NCBI RefSeq assembly: GCF_050433385.1 | Contig: NZ_JBNPXI010000021.1 | Span: 1-64,000 of the forward strand | DNA length: 64,000 nt | From: Brassicibacter mesophilus | Lineage (GTDB): Bacteria; Bacillota; Clostridia; Tissierellales; Proteiniboraceae | Direction: 5' to 3' | In this document: positions 45,361-54,244 of the stretch, one piece after another | Layout of the letters: every line of letters starts with the position of its first letter | Numbering within the stretch: the first letter of the stretch is position 1 | Notes under the pieces: generated by a model | The model's input: the letters and a program-made list of their open reading frames with translations, nothing else | Told to the model about the DNA's origin: nothing | Database searches by the model: none | Program-made: the position numbers and the translations under genes

Positions 45361-45791
45361 ATTTCTTCTCCATGGTCATGTACATCTTCGTCTGGGTTAA
45401 AATCTTCTAATCCATCTATTTTTACATTATTTTTCTTAGAATAATCTTGTAAAGCTGATTTAATTGCTTGCTCAGCTAGGACTGAGCAATGCATTTTAAC
45501 TGGTGGGAGGCCATCTAAAGCCTCAGCAACAGCTTTATTTGTAAGATCCATAGCTTCTTGAATTGTTTTTCCCTTTACCATTTCAGTAGCCATACTTGAA
45601 GATGCTATTGCAGAACCACATCCAAAAGTTTTAAATTTCACATCCACTATAACATCTTCTTCAATCTTTAAATATATTTTCATTATATCTCCACATTTAG
45701 CATTGCCTACTTGACCAACACCATCTGCATTTTCTATTTCTCCAACATTTCTTGGATTTGTAAAATGATCCATAACTTTTTCTGAATACAT
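45357..45791 (-). CDS. iscU: Iron-sulfur cluster scaffold IscU/NifU N-terminal
   Basis: This 144-residue protein has KVMDHFTNPRNVGE, VGNAKCGDIMKIYLKI (Cys near 37 with DxG), FKTFGCGSAIASSSM (Cys near 60) and MHCSVLAEQAI (Cys near 106). These are the three cluster-binding cysteines of IscU. It receives sulfur from IscS, whose stop lies 5 bp upstream. It has an acidic tail ending in DEDVHDHGEE. Confidence 0.95.
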   Translation of the reverse strand: MYSEKVMDHFTNPRNVGEIENADGVGQVGNAKCGDIMKIYLKIEEDVIVDVKFKTFGCGSAIASSSMATEMVKGKTIQEAMDLTNKAVAEALDGLPPVKMHCSVLAEQAIKSALQDYSKKNNVKIDGLEDFNPDEDVHDHGEEI

Positions 45792-45796
45792 TATTG

Positions 45797-46969
45797 TTAC
45801 CCCCTTACGTTTTCATATAATGGTGACATTTGTCTTAGTCTTTCAACTATCTTAACTAAATTCTCAACTACATAGTCTATTTCTTCTTCTTTATTAAAAT
45901 CTCCTAATGTAAGTCTTAGAGACCCATGAGCAATCTCATGTGGCAAACCTATAGCAAGAAGTACATGAGAAGGATCTAAAGAACCTGAAGTACATGCTGA
46001 ACCACTTGAACCTTCGATTCCAACCATGTCTAAACTTAATAATAAAGCTTCTCCTTCAATGAACTCAAAAGAAATATTAACATTACCAGGTAATCTTCGC
46101 TCAGGATGTCCATTTAGTCTTGCATATTTAATATTTTTTAGAATATCATTAATTAGTTTGTTTCTTAATTTAGTCAATGTCTCATTATGCTCTTCGATAT
46201 TTCTATGAGCTAATTCTATTGCAGTAGCTAATCCAACTATACCAGCAATATTTTCTGTTCCAGCTCTTCGGTTTTTCTCTTGAGCTCCTCCATGCATATA
46301 TTGATGAATTTTTACACCTTGTCTTACATACAAAGCTCCTACCCCTTTAGGTCCATACAACTTATGAGCTGATAACGATAATAAGTCAATATTTAACTCA
46401 TCAACATCTATCTCAACATTTCCAATGGCTTGAACTGCATCTGTATGAAAGTACACCTTTTTCTCACGTGCAATTTGTCCAATTTCTTTTATTGGCTGAA
46501 TAGTCCCAATTTCATTGTTAGCAAACATAATTGATATTAATATTGTTTTATCTGTTATGCTGTTTTTCAACTGTTCTAAATCAATAACACCATATTCGTC
46601 AACATCTAGATAAGTAATATCAAAACCATTTTTTTGTAAATATTCACAAGTGTGCAAAACTGCATGATGTTCAATTTTAGTTGTAATTATGTGGTTCCCT
46701 TTATCCTTGTTTGCAAAAGCAATTCCTTTAATAGCCCAGTTATCTGCTTCTGAGCCTCCACTTGTAAAAAATATTTCCTTTGATTTTGCGTTAAGTACTT
46801 TAGCTATTTTCTCTCTAGATTCATCTAAAGCAGCTTTAGCTTCTCTTCCTAATTTGTAAATACTAGATGCATTACCATATTTTTGAGTAAAATATGGAAT
46901 CATTGCATTAAGAACCTCTTCTTTTACTGGAGTAGTAGCTGCATTATCCATATAAACTAATTTTGTCAT
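45797..46969 (-). CDS. iscS: Cysteine desulfurase IscS
   Basis: This is 390 residues from the ATG at 46969 (TTAGGAGGAGAAAAA upstream). It has YMDNAATTPV, the PLP Lys region LSLSAHKLYGPKG, and the catalytic Cys loop GIEGSSGSACTSGSL near 330. It moves sulfur from cysteine to IscU, MnmA and others. It lies in the order regulator-iscS-iscU-mnmA. Confidence 0.96.
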   Translation of the reverse strand: MTKLVYMDNAATTPVKEEVLNAMIPYFTQKYGNASSIYKLGREAKAALDESREKIAKVLNAKSKEIFFTSGGSEADNWAIKGIAFANKDKGNHIITTKIEHHAVLHTCEYLQKNGFDITYLDVDEYGVIDLEQLKNSITDKTILISIMFANNEIGTIQPIKEIGQIAREKKVYFHTDAVQAIGNVEIDVDELNIDLLSLSAHKLYGPKGVGALYVRQGVKIHQYMHGGAQEKNRRAGTENIAGIVGLATAIELAHRNIEEHNETLTKLRNKLINDILKNIKYARLNGHPERRLPGNVNISFEFIEGEALLLSLDMVGIEGSSGSACTSGSLDPSHVLLAIGLPHEIAHGSLRLTLGDFNKEEEIDYVVENLVKIVERLRQMSPLYENVRG

Positions 46970-47019
46970 TTTTTCTCCTCCTAAAAATAACATGAAAGTA
47001 TTAAAAATTGAAAAGTTTT

Positions 47020-47469
47020 TTATATATAGTACATATAACCTTTATCTTCATTTATTTTTATATGATCCTCAACCATATCCTGAAGTGTTATTGAATCAAT
47101 TACATCGTTTATACTATCTCTAATTTTAATCCATACCATTTTAGTAACACATGATTCTTTTCTTTCACATTTTATAGCTTGATTATCTGTTATACAATCT
47201 GAAGGAGAAATATCTCCCTCTAATGTCCTAATAACTTCACCAACAGTTATCTTATCTGGCGTATTAGTAAGCAAGTATCCTCCTTGTGCACCTCTTACAC
47301 TTGTCACAAGCCCATTTTTTTTAAGTACAGCAATCAATTGTTCTAAATAATGGTCAGATATACCTTGACTTTCAGCTATGTTTTTTAAAGGAACTGGACC
47401 TTCACCGTAATGTAATGCAAGCTCGAACATAGCTTTAAGTCCATATCTCCCTTTCGTTGATAGCTTCAT
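47020..47469 (-). CDS. Rrf2-family regulator (IscR/CymR-like)
   Basis: This 149-residue protein has an N-terminal winged helix (MKLSTKGRYGLKAMFELALHYGEGPVPLKNIAESQGISDHYLEQLIAVLKKNGLV) and three cysteines in CITDNQAIKCERKESC near residues 92-107. This resembles the Fe-S-binding cysteines of IscR, although CymR lacks them. It probably senses cluster status and represses the isc genes just downstream. Cys spacing (C-x8-C-x5-C) differs from the usual C-x5-C-x5-C. Confidence 0.9.
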   Translation of the reverse strand: MKLSTKGRYGLKAMFELALHYGEGPVPLKNIAESQGISDHYLEQLIAVLKKNGLVTSVRGAQGGYLLTNTPDKITVGEVIRTLEGDISPSDCITDNQAIKCERKESCVTKMVWIKIRDSINDVIDSITLQDMVEDHIKINEDKGYMYYI

Positions 47470-47770
47470 AACATCACCTCTCTACAATCCCAAGTGTAGC
47501 ACTTGGTATTCTGTTCTAAGTATATTATACCCTACTATTTTTGTCAACATTCAATTATTTTATTTTTTCTTAAAAAACAATTCATAAATTACATAAAAGT
47601 ATATGTGCAATTTTGTCGAACTCTTAGCTTGTACCTATTTTTCATAAAGTACATAAAGACCTTATAAATTCTTATAATCATATAAATACATTTTGAATCC
47701 AAAATTTACATATGTTGGGATAGATATTGCAGGAAACTATTATACTGAAGTTTTTATAGAAAAATGATGA

Positions 47771-47796
47771 AAGAGGAGCTAATCGCTCCTCTTTTT
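47771..47796. terminator. Terminator hairpin after the 47797 gene
   Basis: GAGGAGC-TAATC-GCTCCTC hairpin with T-run on the + side and A-run on the other, so it can work on both strands. The rest of 47470-47796 shows no gene. Confidence 0.8.
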
Positions 47797-48432
47797 CTAT
47801 GCGTCTGGATATAAATCTTCAAATTGTGGTGGAAAGAAATCTGGGAATGGTTCATAATCAAATCTTTCACATATGTCTCCATCTGGACTAAATTCTTCAC
47901 ACTCTGGTGGCTCAGGACAGAATCCGAAGGCTGGAATAAGTAACTGAACTCTTCCTACAACCTTCACTATTACAAATACTCCTACTGCAAATGATAATGT
48001 TCCTCCACTTTGAGTTGGCTGTCCGAGTACCTTTGAAGAAGTCTCTACTACTATTCTGAAATCAAATTCATCTCTTGCATCTGGTATGAATAGAATTATG
48101 TCTTTGCATATGTCTGGCAAAAATCCATTTATCATGCTTCCATCTGTTGTTATTACTTCAAAAGGTATTCTTAATGTAAATCTAACCCTTTTAAAATTAG
48201 GCCTATTCTGTATGTCTGAAACAACTAACGTATTGTCAACAATAAATCCAGGTCTAAATTTTATAGTTGAAAATGTTTTGCCATCTATATCTACTTCAAT
48301 TTTTGGAAAACATTCCCTTTGTTGACAATGTGCATATACTTTGTCTGTAATAATGCAAACCGTTTCTGTTATATAATTTAGGTCTTCTGTAATAAAAGGA
48401 TCTCCAGGACTAGGATCAAAGCCGTTAACCAT
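47797..48432 (-). CDS. Conserved hypothetical, possible spore-surface protein
   Basis: This 211-residue soluble protein is rich in beta strands and Pro/Phe, with an acidic, Cys-containing tail (FCPEPPECEEFSPDGDICERFDYEPFPDFFPP). It reads as a relative of DUF3794-like coat-type proteins but I cannot name the family. There is no signal peptide. A SigK-like promoter lies upstream (48484-48511), suggesting expression in the mother cell late in sporulation; this is inference. AAAAAGGAGTGAAAATTT-ATG supports the start. Confidence 0.65.
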   Translation of the reverse strand: MVNGFDPSPGDPFITEDLNYITETVCIITDKVYAHCQQRECFPKIEVDIDGKTFSTIKFRPGFIVDNTLVVSDIQNRPNFKRVRFTLRIPFEVITTDGSMINGFLPDICKDIILFIPDARDEFDFRIVVETSSKVLGQPTQSGGTLSFAVGVFVIVKVVGRVQLLIPAFGFCPEPPECEEFSPDGDICERFDYEPFPDFFPPQFEDLYPDA

Positions 48433-48483
48433 AAATTTTCACTCCTTTTTACTGATAATAATTTAATAAAATCATCTTTACTT

Positions 48484-48511
48484 TCATATTATGAAGTAAA
48501 GGAAGTTTGGT
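48484..48511 (-). promoter_or_regulatory. SigK-like promoter for the 47797 gene
   Basis: On the minus strand AC (48511), 16 bases, then CATAATATGA from 48493. The -10 box is a palindrome (CATATTATG on the + strand), so the divergent gene at 48550 may share it, although its AC is lacking at 16 bases. Confidence 0.5.
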
Positions 48512-48549
48512 GATTGTTTTTTAAAATATTTTTTTGAGGTGATTGATAA

Positions 48550-50190
48550 ATGATTAGTTATTGGAAAGAAAATGTAGTAATTAAAAATACAAGCGGTGAA
48601 ACATACTGTTTTTATTTAGATGAAGAAAATAAAATCAAATATAACAAATATAGTATAGAAAATGATCTTATTTATTCGTCTACTTTAAATGAAGATAAAA
48701 TACTTGACTTTTCAACTGAAATTGATAAGAATGATAAAATACACTTATTATGTATAACAAGTGAGGGAAAATTAGTATACTACTTATATTCAAAAAGTAG
48801 ATGGTCTGAAAGCATTCTTACAAAATTTGATATAAAATCAAACAAGTATAAGCATCTATCTTTGAAAATTTCTAACAATAGTATACATATTTTCTTTTCT
48901 TATTCTAATATGATTAATCCGTCTGTCTGGACAATTCAACATATCATTGGCAATAAAAACAACTGGAAAAAGTATAACGTCATAAGCATGAATATTGGTA
49001 AATTCCCACCATTCTTCCATATAGATTTTGATAAATTTGATAACGTTCATATGATTTACAAAGCAAAATCTAAATCTCTAAATGATGAAATATATTATAC
49101 ATTTTATAACTCACTATTAAAGAAGTGGAATCCATCTCCTCAGCAAATATCAGAACAACATAAAGACAGTGACTCTCCTTATATTTTTATAGATACTAAG
49201 GATAACGTTCACATTGTATGGCTTGTTTTGAATAATAGTAATCAAACATTAACTTATAAACACCTTCCTTCTATTGGAAATTATAAGTTCAAATGGAAAA
49301 GTGAGCATTTGCCTATTTATGATATTAATATCACTAATCCTATTATTTTTGAAAGGTTAGGTAAAATAAAAATAATGTTTGCATCTCAAAGCACGATTAA
49401 GTCAATTGTTTCAAGTGATGATGGTTTTACTTGGACACTCGATACTTCAGAAACATTTGATACAGTAGACTCCTTCCAGTTAGTAAAATATTCTTCAAAT
49501 TATATTTTAGAGACAAGTAAAACTAAAATAAACGATTTATATATTTATGTAAACAATCCAATTATTCAACTACCAAACGATATTTATGAAGGAGATCAAA
49601 ACTTTTTAAATATCAGTAACATTAGTGAAGATATCAACAGTAAGGATAACGATATAGCTTATAACTATAGTAACAATATTGATGTTTCTGGACAATATGT
49701 TGAAATGTCTGAAATTGACCAAATCTCTGAAGAAGAAAATCCAGAAGCTAATCAAGAAGAAAAAGCAACTATTCTAAAGAACTTAGACGAATTTAATTGT
49801 GAGAGCATAAAAGAGTTTGTTTCAAATAGTAAAGTGAGCCTTGATTCAATATTGTCTAAGGAAAAAGAAATCAATGCAATAAAAACAAAAATAGAAAAAA
49901 TGATATATGATAACTCCCTCTGTCTAGATAAAGAAATCAAATATTATAAAGGTTTATATAAAGACATATCAGATAAATTGTTGAGTATAGAGAACATATT
50001 AGTACAGTGTCGGAATGAAAATAAAACTCTAAAAGATCTCATTGAGTCTGTAGATGAAGTGAATTCTTCTAGAGTAACTATGATTAATAATATTGATTCT
50101 CAAATTAATCAAATAAAGGATATTATCAATACTGAATCCAGTCCAAGTATTTTAAAGAAAATATTAAGCGTATTTAAAAAGGATATTTAA
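48550..50190 (+). CDS. Beta-propeller-like protein with C-terminal coiled coil
   Basis: This is a 546-residue protein. Residues about 1-330 contain repeated strands with patterns such as DKNDKIHLLCITSEGKLVYY, DKFDNVHMIYKAKS and DTKDNVHIVWLVLNNS, a BNR/sialidase-like propeller. Then come an acidic linker (about 345-410) and a coiled coil (about 415-540). It has no signal peptide. It stands at the edge of the glycosylation cluster and may be a spore structural protein; this is inferred from position. Its tail overlaps the convergent gene by 17 bases. TTTTGAGGTGATTGATAA-ATG is the ribosome site. Confidence 0.72.
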   Translation: MISYWKENVVIKNTSGETYCFYLDEENKIKYNKYSIENDLIYSSTLNEDKILDFSTEIDKNDKIHLLCITSEGKLVYYLYSKSRWSESILTKFDIKSNKYKHLSLKISNNSIHIFFSYSNMINPSVWTIQHIIGNKNNWKKYNVISMNIGKFPPFFHIDFDKFDNVHMIYKAKSKSLNDEIYYTFYNSLLKKWNPSPQQISEQHKDSDSPYIFIDTKDNVHIVWLVLNNSNQTLTYKHLPSIGNYKFKWKSEHLPIYDINITNPIIFERLGKIKIMFASQSTIKSIVSSDDGFTWTLDTSETFDTVDSFQLVKYSSNYILETSKTKINDLYIYVNNPIIQLPNDIYEGDQNFLNISNISEDINSKDNDIAYNYSNNIDVSGQYVEMSEIDQISEEENPEANQEEKATILKNLDEFNCESIKEFVSNSKVSLDSILSKEKEINAIKTKIEKMIYDNSLCLDKEIKYYKGLYKDISDKLLSIENILVQCRNENKTLKDLIESVDEVNSSRVTMINNIDSQINQIKDIINTESSPSILKKILSVFKKDI

Positions 50191-50479
50191 CAACCTTATA
50201 ATGCTTTTTTCCTTCTTTTCTTTCAACATGATATATATTATTTATACTTCCTATAAAGTCAGAAGATTCTTTTTCTAAATAATTAATATCACTAATATTA
50301 TTAAACTTGATGGAATAGCTGCATCCACCTTTTAGTTGACAAGGAGTAGAAACAAGTTGAAATTTACTATACCCTTTTTTTTCAAGCTTATAGAATAGCT
50401 GAATAGCATAATTCTTTGAATTAAATACAACAATATAGTACTCCTTATTGTTGATAAGCTTGCTATGCATAATATACAC
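50174..50479 (-). CDS. DUF3343-family protein (possible sulfur/selenium carrier)
   Basis: This 101-residue protein has the DUF3343 pattern: a start KEYYIVVFNSKNYAIQLFYKL and VSTPCQLKGGCSYSIKFN, two cysteines in the middle. Members are proposed Se/S carrier-like proteins on weak evidence. AAAGGAAGTGTATATT-ATG serves the start. It converges with the 48550 gene and overlaps its stop. Confidence 0.78.
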   Translation of the reverse strand: MYIMHSKLINNKEYYIVVFNSKNYAIQLFYKLEKKGYSKFQLVSTPCQLKGGCSYSIKFNNISDINYLEKESSDFIGSINNIYHVERKEGKKHYKVVKYPF

Positions 50480-50582
50480 TTCCTTTTTTATATTCTATAT
50501 TTAATATATTAATCTACATAAGAACATGTTACAGAATATTAGATATCAATATATAAATATATACCCTTGAGGAGGTTATTTC

Positions 50583-51404
50583 TTGACTTCAACGATAAAA
50601 AAACCGACGAATCCAATAAATAAATCAATAAAAAAATCAATTTCTCATAAAACTCGAGAAAAAACGAAATCTAATCCAAATAGTTTTGAAAGAAATATAA
50701 ATAATAAAAAATTAGGAATATCTGTTGTTGTTTGTACAAATAGACCAGGTTATTTGAATAACGTATTTGATAACTTTATTAATCAAAAATATGAAAAAAA
50801 AGAACTCATTATTATACTAAATGATAATAAAATGAGGTTAAAAAATTGGCTTGCTAAAGCAAATGAATATAACTATCCAATCAGAGTATTTCAAATAGAT
50901 GAGAATAAATCATTGGGATTTTGCCTAAATTTCGGGGTAAGCAAAGCAATTTATGAGATCATAGCTAAATTTGATGATGATGATTACTATAGTTCAAATT
51001 ATCTCTCAGAATCAGTTAAATCTTTTAAATATGCGGATGTAATCGGTAAGGCTACCACTTTCGTTTATTTTGAAGCAAATAAAACTTTAGCTATACGGAG
51101 CCCTAAAAGAGATAATCGTTATGTCTATAGACTCGAAGGTCCAACATTATTATTCAAAAAAGAGATATCCAATATTATTAAATTTGCTGATAAATCATTA
51201 GGAGAGGATATTCAATTTTGTAAAGATTGTGCAAAAAATGGAATCAGAATGTATTCTACAGATAGATATAATTATGTGTATATAAGACATAGCTTAACTG
51301 ACAAGCATGCATGGAAAATAAGTGATGAATTTTATATGAAACTTTGCAAAGTTGTTGGAATTACAAATGACTATAAGACACCTGCTGATAGTTATAAAAA
51401 ATAA
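50583..51404 (+). CDS. Family-2-like glycosyltransferase A with N-terminal PINKSI motif
   Basis: This 273-residue protein has a lysine/Ser-rich tail with NPINKSI (about 11-17), then a GT-A fold: ISVVVCTNRPGYLNNVFDNF, KKELIIILNDN, the DxD-type IAKFDDDDYYSSNYL, and the C-terminal RHSLTDKHAWKISDEF. It would transfer a sugar from a nucleotide donor. It is one of eight related paralogues in this cluster. TTGAGGAGGTTATTTC precedes the start; the first codon is TTG or a nearby alternative at 50583. No clear AC-N16-CATA promoter was found for this gene. Confidence 0.88.
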   Translation: MTSTIKKPTNPINKSIKKSISHKTREKTKSNPNSFERNINNKKLGISVVVCTNRPGYLNNVFDNFINQKYEKKELIIILNDNKMRLKNWLAKANEYNYPIRVFQIDENKSLGFCLNFGVSKAIYEIIAKFDDDDYYSSNYLSESVKSFKYADVIGKATTFVYFEANKTLAIRSPKRDNRYVYRLEGPTLLFKKEISNIIKFADKSLGEDIQFCKDCAKNGIRMYSTDRYNYVYIRHSLTDKHAWKISDEFYMKLCKVVGITNDYKTPADSYKK

Positions 51405-51446
51405 AAACAGCATAGATTTTGATACTTTATCAATCTAGGCTGTTTG
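51404..51446. terminator. Convergent terminator between glycosyltransferase A and epimerase
   Basis: AAACAGC..AGATT / AATCTA.GCTGTTT stem around a loop of about 13 bases, placed between two converging genes. Confidence 0.75.
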
Positions 51447-51450
51447 TTAA

Positions 51451-52428
51451 TTAGTCAGAAATTTTATTATACCATTCAATTGTTCTTTTAAGTCCAGAGT
51501 CAAGATTAAAGAATGGTTCATAATATAGAATCTTTTTAGCTTTATCTATGCTAGCTAAACTCTGTCTAATGTCCCCTTCTCTTTCATTCTTATAGATAGG
51601 TTTTATATGTATTTTCAATAAATTAGAAATTTTACTAAATAAATCATTTAAGTTTATACTATGTCCATATGCAATATTGAATACCTTGCCGTAAGCATTT
51701 TCACCTGCAAGACATGCTCTGATATTTGCATTTACTACATCTTCAACATAGGTAAAATCTCTGGATTGCATACCATCACCATAAATAATTGGACTCTCTT
51801 TCCTCATTAACCTGCTAATAAAAATAGGAATAACAGCTGCATATTGTGAATCTGGATCTTGATTTTTTCCATAAACATTAAAGTACCTCAGTCCTATAGT
51901 CGGAAGTTTGTATTGGTTATAAAATATATCTCCATACATTTCATTCGTAATCTTTGTAATAGAGTAAGGTGATAAAGGTTTACCAACATTATCCTCAACT
52001 TTTGGCAAGCAGTAATTATCACCATAAACAGAAGATGAAGAAGCAAAAACAAACCTTTTTACTTTACTCTCTTTTGCCGCAAGGAGCATATTCAGTGTTC
52101 CAGTAATATTTACCTCATTAGTAGTTTTAGGGTCTACAATTGATCTAGGAACTGAACCTAAAGCTGCATTATGCAAAATATAATCTATACCTTCACATGC
52201 TTTATAGCAATCACTTATGTTTCTAATATCACCCTCAATAAGTTCAAATTTCTCATTCTGCATAGACTCTTCTAAGTTTTTTTTATATCCAGTAGAAAAA
52301 TTGTCTAGAATTCTTACTTTATAACCAAGCTTTAAAATTTTCTCTACTATATTCGAACCAATAAAGCCCCCTCCACCTGTTATTAAAAATTTAGAATCTT
52401 CGTCAAACTTTAAACTTGAGTTATACAT
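51451..52428 (-). CDS. NAD-dependent sugar-nucleotide epimerase (GalE/WbpP-like)
   Basis: This 325-residue short-chain dehydrogenase-type protein has FLITGGGGFIGSNIVEK (NAD loop), FASSSSVYGD, YSITK (catalytic Tyr/Lys) and GLRYFNVYG. It probably interconverts UDP-sugars such as UDP-GlcNAc(A)/UDP-GalNAc(A); the exact pair is not determined. It supplies donors for the glycosyltransferases around it. GGAGGTTGGAAT-ATG upstream. Confidence 0.9.
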   Translation of the reverse strand: MYNSSLKFDEDSKFLITGGGGFIGSNIVEKILKLGYKVRILDNFSTGYKKNLEESMQNEKFELIEGDIRNISDCYKACEGIDYILHNAALGSVPRSIVDPKTTNEVNITGTLNMLLAAKESKVKRFVFASSSSVYGDNYCLPKVEDNVGKPLSPYSITKITNEMYGDIFYNQYKLPTIGLRYFNVYGKNQDPDSQYAAVIPIFISRLMRKESPIIYGDGMQSRDFTYVEDVVNANIRACLAGENAYGKVFNIAYGHSINLNDLFSKISNLLKIHIKPIYKNEREGDIRQSLASIDKAKKILYYEPFFNLDSGLKRTIEWYNKISD

Positions 52429-52470
52429 ATTCCAACCTCCAATATTTTTTATATTACTAAATATATATGC

Positions 52471-52498
52471 ACTTATTTCTCAGCTTTTCATATAAATA
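52471..52498 (+). promoter_or_regulatory. SigK-like promoter of the 52546 operon
   Basis: AC at 52471, 16 bases, CATATAAATA at 52489, about 50 bp before the start codon. Confidence 0.5.
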
Positions 52499-52545
52499 CA
52501 ATAAGACTTAATTCTTCTAGAAATGATAATAAGGGTGGTAATATT

Positions 52546-53370
52546 ATGAATAAAAACTATAAAACAAAGAAAGCTACGTACTATAATTCAAGTCAACAAG
52601 TAATTAAAATTAAGAATCCAGTCAATAAAACTATCCCCAAAATAAAGAAAATAAAAGAAATAAAAAAGAAAACAATTCAACCGTATGTATCAATTATTAC
52701 TGTAACTAATCGGAAAAGTCATATGAATAGAGTATTCAATAATTATAAATGGCAAAATTATAAAAATAAGAAATTTATTATTGTGATTAATAATAATTCA
52801 ATAAATATAGATGAATGGATAATTGAGTCAAAGCATTATAAGAATGTGAAGATTTTTCAATTGGATGAGAACTTGTGCTTTTCAGAATGCAAGATTTTTG
52901 CATTTAAAAAATGTTCTTACGATTTTATATGTCACTTTGATGATGATGACTTTTATGCTCCAAATTTTATAAAAAATGGCATGAATTATTTTAATTATAA
53001 GGATGCCGATATTATAGGTAAAAAAACTGCATTTGTATATTTTGAAAAGAGTAAATTACTGGCACTCCGTTTTCCCTATCAAGAAAATTGCTATGTAGAT
53101 TTTGTTCTAGACTCTAGTATGATTATAAAGCGAAGATTATTAAGCAAAGTGGAATTTCCAATCATGAAAACAGGTGCTGACTTTGAATTCCAAAAGAAAT
53201 GCATAAAAAGTGGATTCAAAATATATTCAACTGATAAATATAATTACGTATTTCATAGACATGACTCTACAGATAAACACTCTTGGAAAATAACCGAAGA
53301 AAAATTACTAAAAGAATGTATTCAAATAAAATCTAATATAAATGACTATACTGAATTCGTCATGAAATAA
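52546..53370 (+). CDS. Family-2-like glycosyltransferase B with N-terminal PVNKTI motif
   Basis: This 274-residue protein has NPVNKTI near residues 25-31 and a polylysine stretch after it. The GT-A core shows VSIITVTNRKSHMNRVFNNY, KKFIIVINNN, and HFDDDDFYAPNFI (DxD; His and Phe replace the usual Lys and Tyr). The tail is HRHDSTDKHSWKITEE. It is the first gene of a three-glycosyltransferase operon (24 and 40 bp gaps) driven by the SigK-like promoter at 52471. AAGGGTGGTAATATT-ATG supports the start. The most divergent of the active-looking copies in the core. Confidence 0.88.
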   Translation: MNKNYKTKKATYYNSSQQVIKIKNPVNKTIPKIKKIKEIKKKTIQPYVSIITVTNRKSHMNRVFNNYKWQNYKNKKFIIVINNNSINIDEWIIESKHYKNVKIFQLDENLCFSECKIFAFKKCSYDFICHFDDDDFYAPNFIKNGMNYFNYKDADIIGKKTAFVYFEKSKLLALRFPYQENCYVDFVLDSSMIIKRRLLSKVEFPIMKTGADFEFQKKCIKSGFKIYSTDKYNYVFHRHDSTDKHSWKITEEKLLKECIQIKSNINDYTEFVMK

Positions 53371-53394
53371 AGATATTTTAAAAGGAGGAAATTT

Positions 53395-54204
53395 ATGGCA
53401 TCAAATAATCAAATACTAACAAAACTTAAATTAAAAAAGAACATTAATCCTATTAACAAATCTATTAATAAATCTGTTCATAAAAAGACATCTCTTAAAA
53501 ATAGATCACTCTCTCATGATGTTTCTATAATTACAGTTACAAATCGGCCAAGCAATATAGATAATATCTTCGATAATTATTCAAGACAAACAAACATAAA
53601 AAAAGAGCTAATAATTATTCTTAATAATAATAAATGTGATATCAATAAATATAGAGATAGTTTTAAAAATCTTAGTAATGTATCCATATTCCAATTAGAT
53701 GAAAAAAAATCGCTGGGCAAATGTCTTAACTTTGGTATAGAAAAATCAAAATATAATATCATTGCTAAATTTGATGATGATGATTATTATGCTAATAAAT
53801 ATCTAAGTGATTCAGTAAAAGAATTTAAAAAACGCAATGTTAAGGTAGTGGGTAAAGCTGCATATTTTGTTTATTTCAAAAAAAGTAAAACATTAGCTCT
53901 GCGTATGCCCCAAAACGAAAACAAGATGGTTAATTTCGTAAATGGTTCAACTCTTATTTTTAAAAAAGAAATTTATAATAAAATAAAATTTGCAGATTTA
54001 ACCCTAGGAGAGGATGTGCAATTTTGTAAAGATTGTTTAAAAAATAAGATAAATATATTTTCTTCATCAAAATACAACCATGTAGTTATAAGATCAGACG
54101 CCACTGCCCATCATACCTATAAATTAAGTGATGAAGAATTTATAAAATGCTGCATTTTTATTGCAAAAACAAATGATTTTATGAGCTATATTATAAAACA
54201 TTAA
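53395..54204 (+). CDS. Family-2-like glycosyltransferase C with N-terminal PINKSI motif
   Basis: This 269-residue protein has NPINKSINKSVHKK (about 18-31), then VSIITVTNRPSNIDNIFDNYSRQ, KKELIIILNNN, IAKFDDDDYYANKYL, LGEDVQFCKDCL and IRSDATAHHTYKLSDEE. It has the same fold and order of motifs as its neighbours; identity with glycosyltransferase A looks high around FDDDDYY. AAAGGAGGAAATTT-ATG supports the start. Second gene of the operon. Confidence 0.88.
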   Translation: MASNNQILTKLKLKKNINPINKSINKSVHKKTSLKNRSLSHDVSIITVTNRPSNIDNIFDNYSRQTNIKKELIIILNNNKCDINKYRDSFKNLSNVSIFQLDEKKSLGKCLNFGIEKSKYNIIAKFDDDDYYANKYLSDSVKEFKKRNVKVVGKAAYFVYFKKSKTLALRMPQNENKMVNFVNGSTLIFKKEIYNKIKFADLTLGEDVQFCKDCLKNKINIFSSSKYNHVVIRSDATAHHTYKLSDEEFIKCCIFIAKTNDFMSYIIKH

Positions 54205-54244
54205 TAATTTTCAATAGTAGAATTTAGGAGGTAACATCACAAGT

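Noticed and set aside
50520..50582. SigK-like promoter for glycosyltransferase A
   Set aside because: AC at 16 bases is followed by ATATATAAATA, not CATA, so it was not listed.
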